A DNA stretch of 64,000 nucleotides, from the NCBI RefSeq assembly GCF_013166575.1, contig NZ_JABKKE010000008.1:1-64000 (forward strand), given 5' to 3'. Below, one piece after another: positions 53,598 to 61,742 of this stretch; position 1 is the stretch's first letter; each line of letters starts with the position of its first letter. This DNA comes from Xylanibacter rodentium. Its GTDB lineage: Bacteria > Bacteroidota > Bacteroidia > Bacteroidales > Bacteroidaceae. The translations under genes and the position numbers were made by a program. The notes below the pieces were generated by a model. It did not search any database and was not told the DNA's origin. It was given only the letters and a program-made list of their open reading frames with translations.

Positions 53598-53849
53598 TTA
53601 TTTTGCGACAGCGGCGGAATCACAAGCCACAGAGTCGCAGGCAGCAGCCTTGTCACAGGTTGTCTTTCCGCAAACCACCGAATCGGATGCAGCCTTATCG
53701 GAAGCGCTGGTGTCAGGAACCTGAACATCCACAGTGTCGTTCATTATGATATTGTTCACATTTGCTGTATTCTGTCCGCCGTTTGCAAATACACCACTAA
53801 CCGATACCATTGCCAAGGCAATAACTGCCATTACTGAAAACTTTTTCAT
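53598..53849 (-). CDS. Small exported Cys/Ala/Asp-rich peptide, sigma54-controlled
   Basis: 83 residues; signal peptide 1-22 (ending GVFA), leaving about 61 residues. The C-terminal part has four cysteines in the pattern C-x4-C-x5-C-x4-C (CGKTTCDKAAACDSVAC) within an (A)xDKAA/DSVA repeat. No known family is recognised. The ribosome site GAAGGAG (53864-53858) is 8 nt from the ATG, unusually strong for this lineage. The only promoter visible is a sigma54-type one at 53908-53923. The upstream genes encode an enhancer-binding regulator and its kinase, so the peptide is the likely output of that system. Even cysteine number suggests disulphides or metal binding. Confidence 0.8.
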   Translation of the reverse strand: MKKFSVMAVIALAMVSVSGVFANGGQNTANVNNIIMNDTVDVQVPDTSASDKAASDSVVCGKTTCDKAAACDSVACDSAAVAK

Positions 53850-53907
53850 AATCTTTTCTCCTTCTTTTTTTAATTAATAAATCAATAAGTCTTTCTGCAA
53901 TATAAAG

Positions 53908-53923
53908 TGCAATAGGCGTGCCA
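53908..53923 (-). promoter_or_regulatory. Sigma54 (-24/-12) promoter
   Basis: On the minus strand TGGCAC (53923-53918), five bases GCCTA and TTGCA (53912-53908): a full match to TGGCAC-N5-TTGC(A/T) with the GG and GC at the required 12-bp spacing. Transcription would start near 53897 and run into the small peptide gene, whose start codon is about 48 nt on. Confidence 0.85.
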
Positions 53924-53990
53924 GAAACGTATTATATAACATAACACTCTGACAGACAGCAGTATATAAAAATCAGAGATATAAGACTAC

Positions 53991-54053
53991 GTGTAGAATA
54001 GTGTGGAAAGGTGTGGATTTTTTCCACAATAGAATGTGTAGAGACAGTGTGGA
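53991..54053 (-). promoter_or_regulatory. Upstream activating sites (GTGTGGA iterons)
   Basis: GTGTAGA at 53991, GTGTGGA at 54001 and 54011, inverted TCCACA at 54023-54028 (forming TGTGGA-N5-TCCACA), GTGTAGA at 54036 and GTGTGGA at 54047. They sit 70-130 bp upstream of the -24 element, the usual distance for enhancer-binding proteins. They also lie just past the stop codon of such a protein. Binding is inferred. Confidence 0.65.
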
Positions 54054-54109
54054 CTTACGATTATTGCGACTGTGGCAGGGCATAGATATAACAAACCGGC
54101 ACACCTTCA

Positions 54110-55522
54110 TCATTGTGTTATACCATATTTTTCAATCTTATTGTACAGTGTCTTCCGGTCGATGCCAAGCAACTGCGCGGCACGGCTCTTATTGCCTCCT
54201 GTAGAGCGCAGGGCAGCCACAATTCTGCTCTTTTCGTCGCCGTCATCGCGCAAGGGCAATATATGGAGTATGCCGGCTGGAGAAAGCGACGGAGCCAAGT
54301 CGGCAGCTGTGATATATCCGGAACGTGCAAGCAATACGGCACGCTTCACCACATTCTTAAGCTCGCGCAGATTACCGGGCCAGCTGTATGATGCAATCAT
54401 CTCGGAGGCCTTGGCGTCGAAACCGACAATATCGCGGTCAAGCTCATGATTGGCCTGACGAAGAAAGAGATCGGCAAATAGAAACAGGTCGGCGCCACGG
54501 TCTTTCAACTCGGGCATCACTATGGAAAATTCATTGATACGGTGGTACAGATCTTCACGGAAAGTGCCACGGGCCACGGCCTCGGCCAGATTTTCGTTGG
54601 TGGCACACACTAACCGGAAATCAACCTCTACCTCGCGAGCCGAACCAACAGGCCGCACACGGTGTTCCTGTATGGCACGCAACAGCTGCACCTGCACATC
54701 GTAGCTAAGATTGCCAACCTCGTCAAGAAACAAGGTGCCGCCATCGGCCTCGACAAACGCTCCACGCTTGTCGGCCACTGCACCGGTAAAAGCCCCCTTC
54801 ACATGGCCGAAAAACTCTGAAGCGGCCACGTCACGCGGTATGGCTCCGCAATCCATGGCTACAAACGGACGACCGGCACGACGGCTCTGTACGTGTATGC
54901 TTCGGGCCACATACTCCTTGCCCGTGCCGCTGGCGCCCAATATGAGCACTGACATCGGTGTGGGAGCCACAAGGTCCACATAGCCGTAAAGCTGACGGGC
55001 AGCCTCGCTCGTGCCGCGAAGATAACGGGGAGGGGCGGCTGAACCTGAAGACGCAGACGAATCCGTATCTTCCGCCGGAACAACGGTCTTGCCTTGCTTT
55101 GGCATTACCGGTCTTTCATGCGCTGCAACGGCAACATCACAACCGCCTCCGGCCAGCGCATCGTTTATCTTCTGCAACAACACATCCGGCTGCACGGGCT
55201 TGGCTATATAATCGCTTGCCCCGGACTTCATAGCCAACACGGCATTCTGTACCTCGGCATAGCTTGTCATCATGATGAACGGCACCGCACGGTTGCATTT
55301 ACGAAGCCATTGAAGCAGAAAAATGCCGTCACGGTCGGGCAGACGCATGTCTGACAGTACCAGACCGACAGTGCCGCCATCGTCACCGGACAACAGTTTG
55401 ACTGCATCGCTGACACGGCTCACCGTATCGACATGAAACCCTTTCTTGGCGAGCCAGGTCCGCAACATCATGGCAAACGTAAGGTCGTCCTCAACTATAA
55501 GTATGTGATTGTCGTTCATCAT
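54110..55522 (-). CDS. Sigma54-dependent response regulator (NtrC family)
   Basis: 470 residues from MMNDNHILIVEDD; MND at 55519 is equally possible. The receiver domain (about 5-120) has EDD, phospho-acceptor Asp in VLSDMRLPDRDG and Lys in IAKPVQP. The AAA+ domain (about 180-405) has ILGASGTGKEYVA (Walker A), the sigma54-contact loop GAFTGA, and GGTLFLDEVGNL (Walker B). A Fis-type helix-turn-helix ends the protein (NKSRAAQLLGIDRKTLYNKIEKYG). It activates sigma54 RNA polymerase from a distance. A hybrid kinase gene lies upstream, separated by a strong terminator, so this gene has its own promoter (-7 at 55546-55553). Confidence 0.95.
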   Translation of the reverse strand: MMNDNHILIVEDDLTFAMMLRTWLAKKGFHVDTVSRVSDAVKLLSGDDGGTVGLVLSDMRLPDRDGIFLLQWLRKCNRAVPFIMMTSYAEVQNAVLAMKSGASDYIAKPVQPDVLLQKINDALAGGGCDVAVAAHERPVMPKQGKTVVPAEDTDSSASSGSAAPPRYLRGTSEAARQLYGYVDLVAPTPMSVLILGASGTGKEYVARSIHVQSRRAGRPFVAMDCGAIPRDVAASEFFGHVKGAFTGAVADKRGAFVEADGGTLFLDEVGNLSYDVQVQLLRAIQEHRVRPVGSAREVEVDFRLVCATNENLAEAVARGTFREDLYHRINEFSIVMPELKDRGADLFLFADLFLRQANHELDRDIVGFDAKASEMIASYSWPGNLRELKNVVKRAVLLARSGYITAADLAPSLSPAGILHILPLRDDGDEKSRIVAALRSTGGNKSRAAQLLGIDRKTLYNKIEKYGITQ

Positions 55523-55545
55523 GCAGCTATAATGCAAATGGATTA

Positions 55546-55553
55546 CAAAGATA
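55546..55553 (-). promoter_or_regulatory. -7 element of the sigma54 regulator gene
   Basis: TATCTTTG followed by TA on the minus strand, about 24 nt upstream of the start codon and downstream of the terminator at 55606-55644. Confidence 0.5.
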
Positions 55554-55605
55554 AGGCTTTTTACAGAGCCGTGACAGATATATATACATTTTTTGTATTT
55601 ATATA

Positions 55606-55644
55606 ACACTCCGGGCACTGCTATAGAGGCAGTGCCCGGAGTGT
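55606..55644 (-). terminator. Strong stem-loop directly after the kinase stop codon
   Basis: A perfect 16-bp stem, ACACTCCGGGCACTGC (minus strand 55644-55629) and its complement (55621-55606), with a 7-nt loop. It begins at the base after the TGA of the kinase gene. The downstream side is AT-rich (TATATAAATACAAAAAATG) rather than a pure T-run. It uncouples kinase and regulator transcription, or acts as a processing/stability stem. Confidence 0.75.
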
Positions 55645-58236
55645 TCATACTATAATGCGGTCAAGCTCGTTGAGAATGGCTTCCAGTTCGCATACGATAT
55701 CACCGCAAATGTTCCGGAAGTCGGAAACCGATAAACAAGAAGCAGAACCGGCAACATGACCGTTAACGGAAGAGCCGCGCATGGCTGACAATGCTTTGAG
55801 ATGCGTCACCGCGGGCGACTGTATCATTGTAAACACGGGTATGAGCTTGTGGCCCAAGGCGGCTACGGATGAAACATTCTCCAAGAGCGAACCATCGCAA
55901 GTATAGATATCTTCCGAGGCATTATCCAAAAAACCACGAAACGCCTCCAAATGTTCGGCCGTAGACAAGCGGAACTGTCGTAGTATGTCTATCTCGGCGT
56001 CACGGTCACCGTCGGCAAATTCAACAAGCGGAGCAAACCGTCCATATACGGAAATAGTGGGTGAATCAGCCTCAACTTCCGTATACTCTCCGTAACATCC
56101 CATCAAACGTGAAATGACGGCATACAGATTTTCCGTATTGAACGGTTTGGAAAGACGTGCTGCAAAACCGGCCTTAAGAAACTCATCGTCGCTGATGGCA
56201 TCATGGGCTGTCATGGCCACGGTGGGCAGTCTGTAACAACCTAACCGTCGCAAAAGTTCAAACCCATTGGTGCCAGGCATTTCTATATCTGTGAACATTA
56301 TGTCAAAATGCCGCTCGTCAAGCAATACCAACAGTTCTTCGGTTTGACTGCATGCGCATATCCGCCATCGTCCGCCGGACATACCGCGCAGCATCTCACA
56401 GACAAGCTGAAGCTGGAACGGATCATCGTCTATGATGACAATACTGAGATCTTGCGGCAATGCGCCGGCACAACAAGTGAGCGACGGTGAAGACGACAAA
56501 GCCGGCGCCTCACCGGCTGCCGGTCCTGTCTCAACGGGCAGACATACTGTGAACGTGCTGCCATGACCCGGTGTGGTATCGAGCGTGATTTCACCGCCGA
56601 GCAAGGTCACAAGTTCACGGGTGATGGAAAGTCCGAGTCCGACTCCTTCAATATCCTGTGCACCCGACAGGCGAGTAAAGGCAGTGAAAACCCGACGGCT
56701 ATCCTCTTCGGTCATTCCCGGACCGGTATCGGCCACCGACAGACGTAAAATCCCTTCAGTCACACCGACAGCCACAGTCACACAGCCCTTTGCGGTGTAT
56801 TTAAGAGCGTTGCTTATCAGGTTTTCGGCAATCTGGCGTATTCTGAAAGCATCGCCACGACAAACATCATATAGTTTTTTACCCTCTGTCGCGGAAGACG
56901 CAGAAAGGTCTGTGACGCCGTCAATAGTTTTGCAAATAAGCATAAGTCCCTTGGCATCGGCTCTTGTGCGAAAACTCTCTACACAGTCGGCTATAAGAGT
57001 TGACGGTGAGAAACTGACAAAACGTGCACATACACCTCCCTTTTCAAGCTGATGATAATCGAGTAGTGCACCCACAAGTTGCAACAGATGAGCGGCTGAC
57101 GAGCGCATGACATCAAGCCACCCAACGGCCTTGGGGTCTGAAATACGGGTGCGCAGAAGTTCGATGAATCCGGAAATGGAAGCCACAGGAGACTTGATAT
57201 CGTGAGTAATGGTAAGCATCAAACGTTCGCGTTGTTCAAGCAGACGTTCCGCCTGCTCACGGGCCTCTTCAAGACGATGCCGGTAAAGAACAGCCCTACG
57301 ATTGTCACGGCATACAAAGAACAACGACACCAAGGCCAGCAGCACGGCAACTGCCGACAGTAGTCCCATACGCGTCAAGGCAGCCGTACGGCGAGACATG
57401 TCGGCCTCACCGGCGTGACGAAGCCAACGGCGCTCGGCGCGGCTTATACTTTCTAAAAGTTTATCGGTGCGGTGGGCAAGCTCGATACCCGTAATCTGCA
57501 ACGCACGGGCACTTTTCTTGATACGAATAGTACGGGCACGTAGCAGACGTTCTTCCTCACGTCCGACTCCAGTCAGAACCTCGGCCAAAGTATCACTCAG
57601 ATTGACAACTTGCCTCATAGTGTCAATACCGGCATGATGGTCCGACACTGTTACAACAGTGGTATCGGAACGTGAACGGCGGAACACATCGGCCAAACGG
57701 CTGAAGAATGTCTTGCCCGTACGGTTGACTACGTATGTCACATGCTTTTCATCTTTGCCACGGCTGACATCCGAACTTACCACGACAGAGTCGAGACCGT
57801 TACGCAGACGCTCGGCCCGACGTCGGTATACTTTTCCTGCACCGTCAGTACCTATCACAGCGATAAGACGGCGAGTGTTATCACGCTTGCAATCCAACAA
57901 CATCTGCAACGAATCGATACGGGCACGCTGGACGGTATCGTCAAGCAGAACCGAAAGACTGTCGGCATAAGCCTGCGTACGAGATATGGCACGCTCATAG
58001 GCGTCCCATTGTCCGACATCACCCATGCAGACGGCACGTTCCAGATTTTCCACCTCAAGGATACTGTACACAAGACTGCCGGCAGCATCCCATCTCACAG
58101 TCATGGCACGCTCAACATCGGACAACCGTACGGCAGAACGGGTGTATCCATAAACAAGAATCACAGCCATACCGAACACAACAATAATGAAAGTATAGCC
58201 AAAGGCCACTTTCAAAGGTATGTCCCACTTTTTCAT
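55645..58236 (-). CDS. Hybrid sensor histidine kinase with receiver and Hpt domain
   Basis: 863 residues. Two membrane segments (about 10-30 and 296-316) enclose a large helical periplasmic sensor domain with CHASE3-like character. HisKA has THDIKSPVASISGF (phosphorylated His), and HATPase_c has NLISNALKY, ADTGPGM and GVGLGLSI (to about 570). A C-terminal receiver (about 590-715) has IIDDDPF, TDIEMPGTNG and LSKPFN. An Hpt-like domain follows (about 745-863; ALGHKLIPVF with the likely phospho-His). The architecture implies a phosphorelay ending on the separate NtrC-type regulator encoded next. Own promoter at 58281-58313. Confidence 0.93.
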   Translation of the reverse strand: MKKWDIPLKVAFGYTFIIVVFGMAVILVYGYTRSAVRLSDVERAMTVRWDAAGSLVYSILEVENLERAVCMGDVGQWDAYERAISRTQAYADSLSVLLDDTVQRARIDSLQMLLDCKRDNTRRLIAVIGTDGAGKVYRRRAERLRNGLDSVVVSSDVSRGKDEKHVTYVVNRTGKTFFSRLADVFRRSRSDTTVVTVSDHHAGIDTMRQVVNLSDTLAEVLTGVGREEERLLRARTIRIKKSARALQITGIELAHRTDKLLESISRAERRWLRHAGEADMSRRTAALTRMGLLSAVAVLLALVSLFFVCRDNRRAVLYRHRLEEAREQAERLLEQRERLMLTITHDIKSPVASISGFIELLRTRISDPKAVGWLDVMRSSAAHLLQLVGALLDYHQLEKGGVCARFVSFSPSTLIADCVESFRTRADAKGLMLICKTIDGVTDLSASSATEGKKLYDVCRGDAFRIRQIAENLISNALKYTAKGCVTVAVGVTEGILRLSVADTGPGMTEEDSRRVFTAFTRLSGAQDIEGVGLGLSITRELVTLLGGEITLDTTPGHGSTFTVCLPVETGPAAGEAPALSSSPSLTCCAGALPQDLSIVIIDDDPFQLQLVCEMLRGMSGGRWRICACSQTEELLVLLDERHFDIMFTDIEMPGTNGFELLRRLGCYRLPTVAMTAHDAISDDEFLKAGFAARLSKPFNTENLYAVISRLMGCYGEYTEVEADSPTISVYGRFAPLVEFADGDRDAEIDILRQFRLSTAEHLEAFRGFLDNASEDIYTCDGSLLENVSSVAALGHKLIPVFTMIQSPAVTHLKALSAMRGSSVNGHVAGSASCLSVSDFRNICGDIVCELEAILNELDRIIV

Positions 58237-58280
58237 CGTCGATTATATATACTTATGTCTCAAATTATTATATTTACGTA

Positions 58281-58313
58281 CAAAGATACTTCTTTTTTCA
58301 TATCAATGACAAA
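58281..58313 (-). promoter_or_regulatory. Promoter of the hybrid kinase gene
   Basis: On the minus strand TTTG (58313-58310), a 21-bp spacer and TATCTTTG (58288-58281). Confidence 0.75.
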
Positions 58314-58331
58314 AACTTCGCTTTAAATGAC

Positions 58332-58339
58332 TAAATTTG
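58332..58339 (+). promoter_or_regulatory. -7 element of the GH10 gene
   Basis: TAAATTTG followed by C on the plus strand, divergent from the kinase promoter. The -33 element is not evident. The leader is about 90 nt. Confidence 0.45.
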
Positions 58340-58434
58340 CAGACTGCTTAAAACGAAAATAAAAGCGAAACAAATCAAGAATTGGTGAAGTCATAAAACT
58401 GAGAAGTAAACAAATTAAAAAAAGGACAGAACAG

Positions 58435-61400
58435 ATGAGAAAAAGGATTTTGGGCATTGTCACCGCAGCCGTGACTGCCGCCGCAGCAAGCAGCACACCA
58501 CTGACGGTATGTGACTTTGAGAATTATCCCATAGGCACTACATGGACTTTATGGCACAACGGCAACGGAGAAATCGCGTCTACAGCAACTGTCGAGGCTG
58601 ACCCGGCAAATGCAGGAAACAAGGTGTTGCATATAGTGCTGAAAGAATGGGGATGTCATCCTGAATTTGAACTCCCGACGGAATTGCGCGGAAAAGCACT
58701 GACCGACCGCTATCCGATGGTAAAATTTGACCTCTACCGCAGTACGTCAGACGCCGACGACTGGAAACAGTTTGCTGTGTTCGTAGGCACTCAGGAGGTA
58801 TATCGCGACGAAGGATATCCATATCAGGGAGACAAAGGTGTATGGCAAAGCAGAAGTTATACCATGAATCCTGCCGGAGAAGACAACACTGCGGGATTGA
58901 TCAGACTTGGCATACACCACAACAATACGGACTATTACATTGACAACATCCGCCTTGCCGGAGAGTACGACGACTACTTAACGACCGAAAACGGCGGTAC
59001 ACTCGATTACTGCACGGCAAATACGGCAAGTTCGTACAGCACCATCGGCGACAACATCTTCATACCTGCAGGCACGACAACCAACGTTCGCACATCGCGA
59101 TATTCCGAATGGACAGGAAAAGTGGCCGGTGAGGGCAAGCTCAATATATACGCAGGAGGAGAGCGCTCGTACATTGGCACGAAAGCAAGCAAAGGCACGA
59201 CATATCCCGACTGGAATGCCATGAATGGCGAGATACATGTCTATCCGTATAAGGAGGTGGCCGGCAACTGCGGTTTCTACGGTCTGCTTCTGAGCAGCGG
59301 CACATTCCAACCAGACAACATAGAAGCGTCACGATGCAACGAGGTTTTCACAAACAGCAAGGTGGCTCTGCACGACGGAGCAACGATGGCTGTCGAGTCG
59401 GGTACACGAGGCATCAGATTCGGCGAACTGAATACAGAGACGGGCAGTACGCTTGACGGATACTACAAATCGGGCAAGGCCAACTCTTATTACATAGTGG
59501 GCTCAAAAGGCACTGATGCCATTCTGGCCGGCAGGATATACGCATCGACTGCAGGCAACACGGTGGGACTGGTAAAGGAAGGAGCCGGCACATACACCAT
59601 AAGCGGCAACGACAACGACATCAGCGGAGGAATACGTCTGACAGAAGGCAGACTGAACATCGACAACGATGCGGATGAGGCGGAGAAGAAGAAGAAAAAC
59701 GGTGCTACAGGCAAAAACGGAACGGTATTCGTATTCAACGGCACCACGCTTGCGGGCAACGGTAACGTGGCGGCACGCACAGAGATATATGGCACGGTAA
59801 GACCGGGAGGCGAAAAGCCAGGCACACTTCACTTTGCAGACTATACGTCGACAACCGGTGTCAACGTAACTCTGCATCCAGAAGCCAACATCGTATGCAG
59901 GGTTAAGACCACTGACGAGCATGACATGGCAGACATCAAAGGCGTAATGGCATACAGCAACAAGACGCAGGACTTTGAGGACTCGGACAAGACCCCGAGG
60001 CTGACCATCGAACTGGCAGACGGTGCGGCACCGACTGTGAACGAAGAGATAACGTTGCTCACGGCAACGAAGAAGGAAGGCAGCGGATGGGGATTCAGAA
60101 TACGTTATCCCAAGGCTTATACATGGGTTGTGGAGCAGCATGAGGGCGACGACGGACAATACAGCATCGTGGCCAAAGTGACATCGCTCGACTACAGCGG
60201 ACAGGGAGACACCGGTGACGACGAGGATGAACCGGGCGGAAAAGGCGAATACCCCGACGACGACTGGACTGCCGACATTACCGACAATACGCCGCTGCGC
60301 GAATATACGGCGAAACTGGGCAAGAACATAGGTCTGGCATTGGGCACATACAGGTACGACTGCAGCCGCGACGACGGCGAAACGGGAATAGCCGGGCGCG
60401 AGTTTGACATGCTTGTAGGCGAAAACGAGATGAAATTTGACGCTACAGAACCGAATCGCGGTGAATTCAACTTCGGCGGTTCTGATGCTGTGATGTGGGT
60501 GGCCGACAGATTCAATCAAGAGGTGCGCGGGCACACACTGGCATGGCATCAGCAGGTGGCCAAATGGGTGAGCGAAGACGGAAAGAAGAACAACAACAAC
60601 TTTAGCAGAAGAGAATTGCTCGACATACTGAAAAACCATATCTTCACTGTGGTTGGAAAGTACAAGGGACGTATACGCGAATGGGACGTATGCAACGAAG
60701 TTCTTGACGACGACCAAAGCATAGTGCGCACCAATCCTAATGCCTACAAGCTGCGCCCGTCGATATGGGCCACGTACATCGGCGAGGAGTTTATCGACTC
60801 GGCTTTCGTATGGGCACATCAGGCCGACCCGCAAGCCAAACTTTACATCAATGACTATGGTGTAGAGTTCATGGGCAACACCAAGACTGAGGCTTACCAT
60901 AATCTGATAAAGAGACTGAAAAAATCAAGACTGCCAATAGATGGATGCGGACTACAATGCCATCTGACGACAGGACAACTGGACACGCTGAAACTGGAGA
61001 AAAACATAAAGCGCTATGCCGAACTCGGCATGAACTGCATCATAACGGAACTTGACATTGCACTGGCCAATCCGTATGCCGAGAACGCTCTTGACATTCA
61101 GGCAAAGGAATATGGCGCTATAACAAGAGTATTCTTAAGGAACGACAACTGTCCGTCAATGCTTGTATGGGGGGTGTCGGACAATCACTCATGGCGTAAG
61201 AACAATCCGTTGCTCTTCGACAAGAATCTGAAAGCCAAACCGGCTTACTACAATGTTCACGCACAATTGCGGCTGGCCGCAGAAAAGGCTGTTGCCGACG
61301 GCATTGTGTCTCCAACGCAATCAGCTGACAACACCAAAGTCATCTCGACGACACGTTACGACATTTACGGACGCAGTGTTAACACACCAAAAGGCATTGT

Positions 61401-61461
61401 CATCGAGAAAAACATATATTCGGACGGCAATGTGAAGGTGGTGAAGAGGGTGTACAGATAA
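58435..61461 (+). CDS. Secreted GH10 endo-beta-1,4-xylanase with N-terminal sandwich and beta-helix regions
   Basis: 1008 residues; signal peptide about 1-19. Residues 22-175 look like a carbohydrate-binding beta-sandwich (VCDFENYPIGTTW, DNIRLAGEY). Residues 180-585 form a Gly/Thr-rich beta-helix with autotransporter-like repeat features (GLVKEGAGTYTISGNDNDISGG, LAGNGNVAA). The GH10 catalytic barrel occupies about 620-950: MKFDATEP, HTLAWHQQ, CNEVLDD (acid/base Glu755), ITELDIAL (nucleophile Glu872) and WGVSDNHSW. An acidic linker (DTGDDEDEPGG) precedes the barrel. The C-terminus (TTRYDIYGRSV, KGIVIEKN) resembles a secretion tail. It cleaves xylan backbone outside the cell. Confidence 0.92.
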   Translation: MRKRILGIVTAAVTAAAASSTPLTVCDFENYPIGTTWTLWHNGNGEIASTATVEADPANAGNKVLHIVLKEWGCHPEFELPTELRGKALTDRYPMVKFDLYRSTSDADDWKQFAVFVGTQEVYRDEGYPYQGDKGVWQSRSYTMNPAGEDNTAGLIRLGIHHNNTDYYIDNIRLAGEYDDYLTTENGGTLDYCTANTASSYSTIGDNIFIPAGTTTNVRTSRYSEWTGKVAGEGKLNIYAGGERSYIGTKASKGTTYPDWNAMNGEIHVYPYKEVAGNCGFYGLLLSSGTFQPDNIEASRCNEVFTNSKVALHDGATMAVESGTRGIRFGELNTETGSTLDGYYKSGKANSYYIVGSKGTDAILAGRIYASTAGNTVGLVKEGAGTYTISGNDNDISGGIRLTEGRLNIDNDADEAEKKKKNGATGKNGTVFVFNGTTLAGNGNVAARTEIYGTVRPGGEKPGTLHFADYTSTTGVNVTLHPEANIVCRVKTTDEHDMADIKGVMAYSNKTQDFEDSDKTPRLTIELADGAAPTVNEEITLLTATKKEGSGWGFRIRYPKAYTWVVEQHEGDDGQYSIVAKVTSLDYSGQGDTGDDEDEPGGKGEYPDDDWTADITDNTPLREYTAKLGKNIGLALGTYRYDCSRDDGETGIAGREFDMLVGENEMKFDATEPNRGEFNFGGSDAVMWVADRFNQEVRGHTLAWHQQVAKWVSEDGKKNNNNFSRRELLDILKNHIFTVVGKYKGRIREWDVCNEVLDDDQSIVRTNPNAYKLRPSIWATYIGEEFIDSAFVWAHQADPQAKLYINDYGVEFMGNTKTEAYHNLIKRLKKSRLPIDGCGLQCHLTTGQLDTLKLEKNIKRYAELGMNCIITELDIALANPYAENALDIQAKEYGAITRVFLRNDNCPSMLVWGVSDNHSWRKNNPLLFDKNLKAKPAYYNVHAQLRLAAEKAVADGIVSPTQSADNTKVISTTRYDIYGRSVNTPKGIVIEKNIYSDGNVKVVKRVYR

Positions 61462-61482
61462 TAAAATTCGATTAATTAGATC

Positions 61483-61569
61483 TGTAGGGACATTTTCTTG
61501 TATTTACTCCGTTTACCATATTGGTATCAACATTCATCTGGCGGATAAATACAAGAATATGTCCCTACT
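61483..61569. repeat. REPIN-like inverted pair matching the RAYT-flanking REPs
   Basis: TGTAGGGACATTTTCTTG then TATTTACTCCGT (61483-61512) and, inverted, GCGGATAAATACAAGAAT then ATGTCCCTACT (61541-61569). Both arms match the REP consensus TAGGGACATATTCTTGTATTT found at 15865 and 16456. No gene is between them. The rest of the gap up to 61742 is AT-rich and unrecognised. Confidence 0.8.
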
Positions 61570-61742
61570 CTAATATAACTCATATAATCAAATCTCGTTC
61601 AGCATATTCGGCAATTTCTACCAAATATCAGGTGGCATCTTATCAAACTCATATTCATAGGAAAATATTTATAGCCACCGATATAACCTCGTCAGCGGCA
61701 TACCCGGTACAAATTCCAATGTAATGGCGAGTTGTCGAATTT

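Noticed and set aside
59503..60900. 465-codon open frame antisense to the GH10 gene
   Set aside because: The opposite strand encodes a clear xylanase with catalytic motifs; no family support for this frame.
61521..61724. 67-codon open frame after the xylanase gene
   Set aside because: It begins inside the REPIN-like repeat and shows no recognisable protein features.
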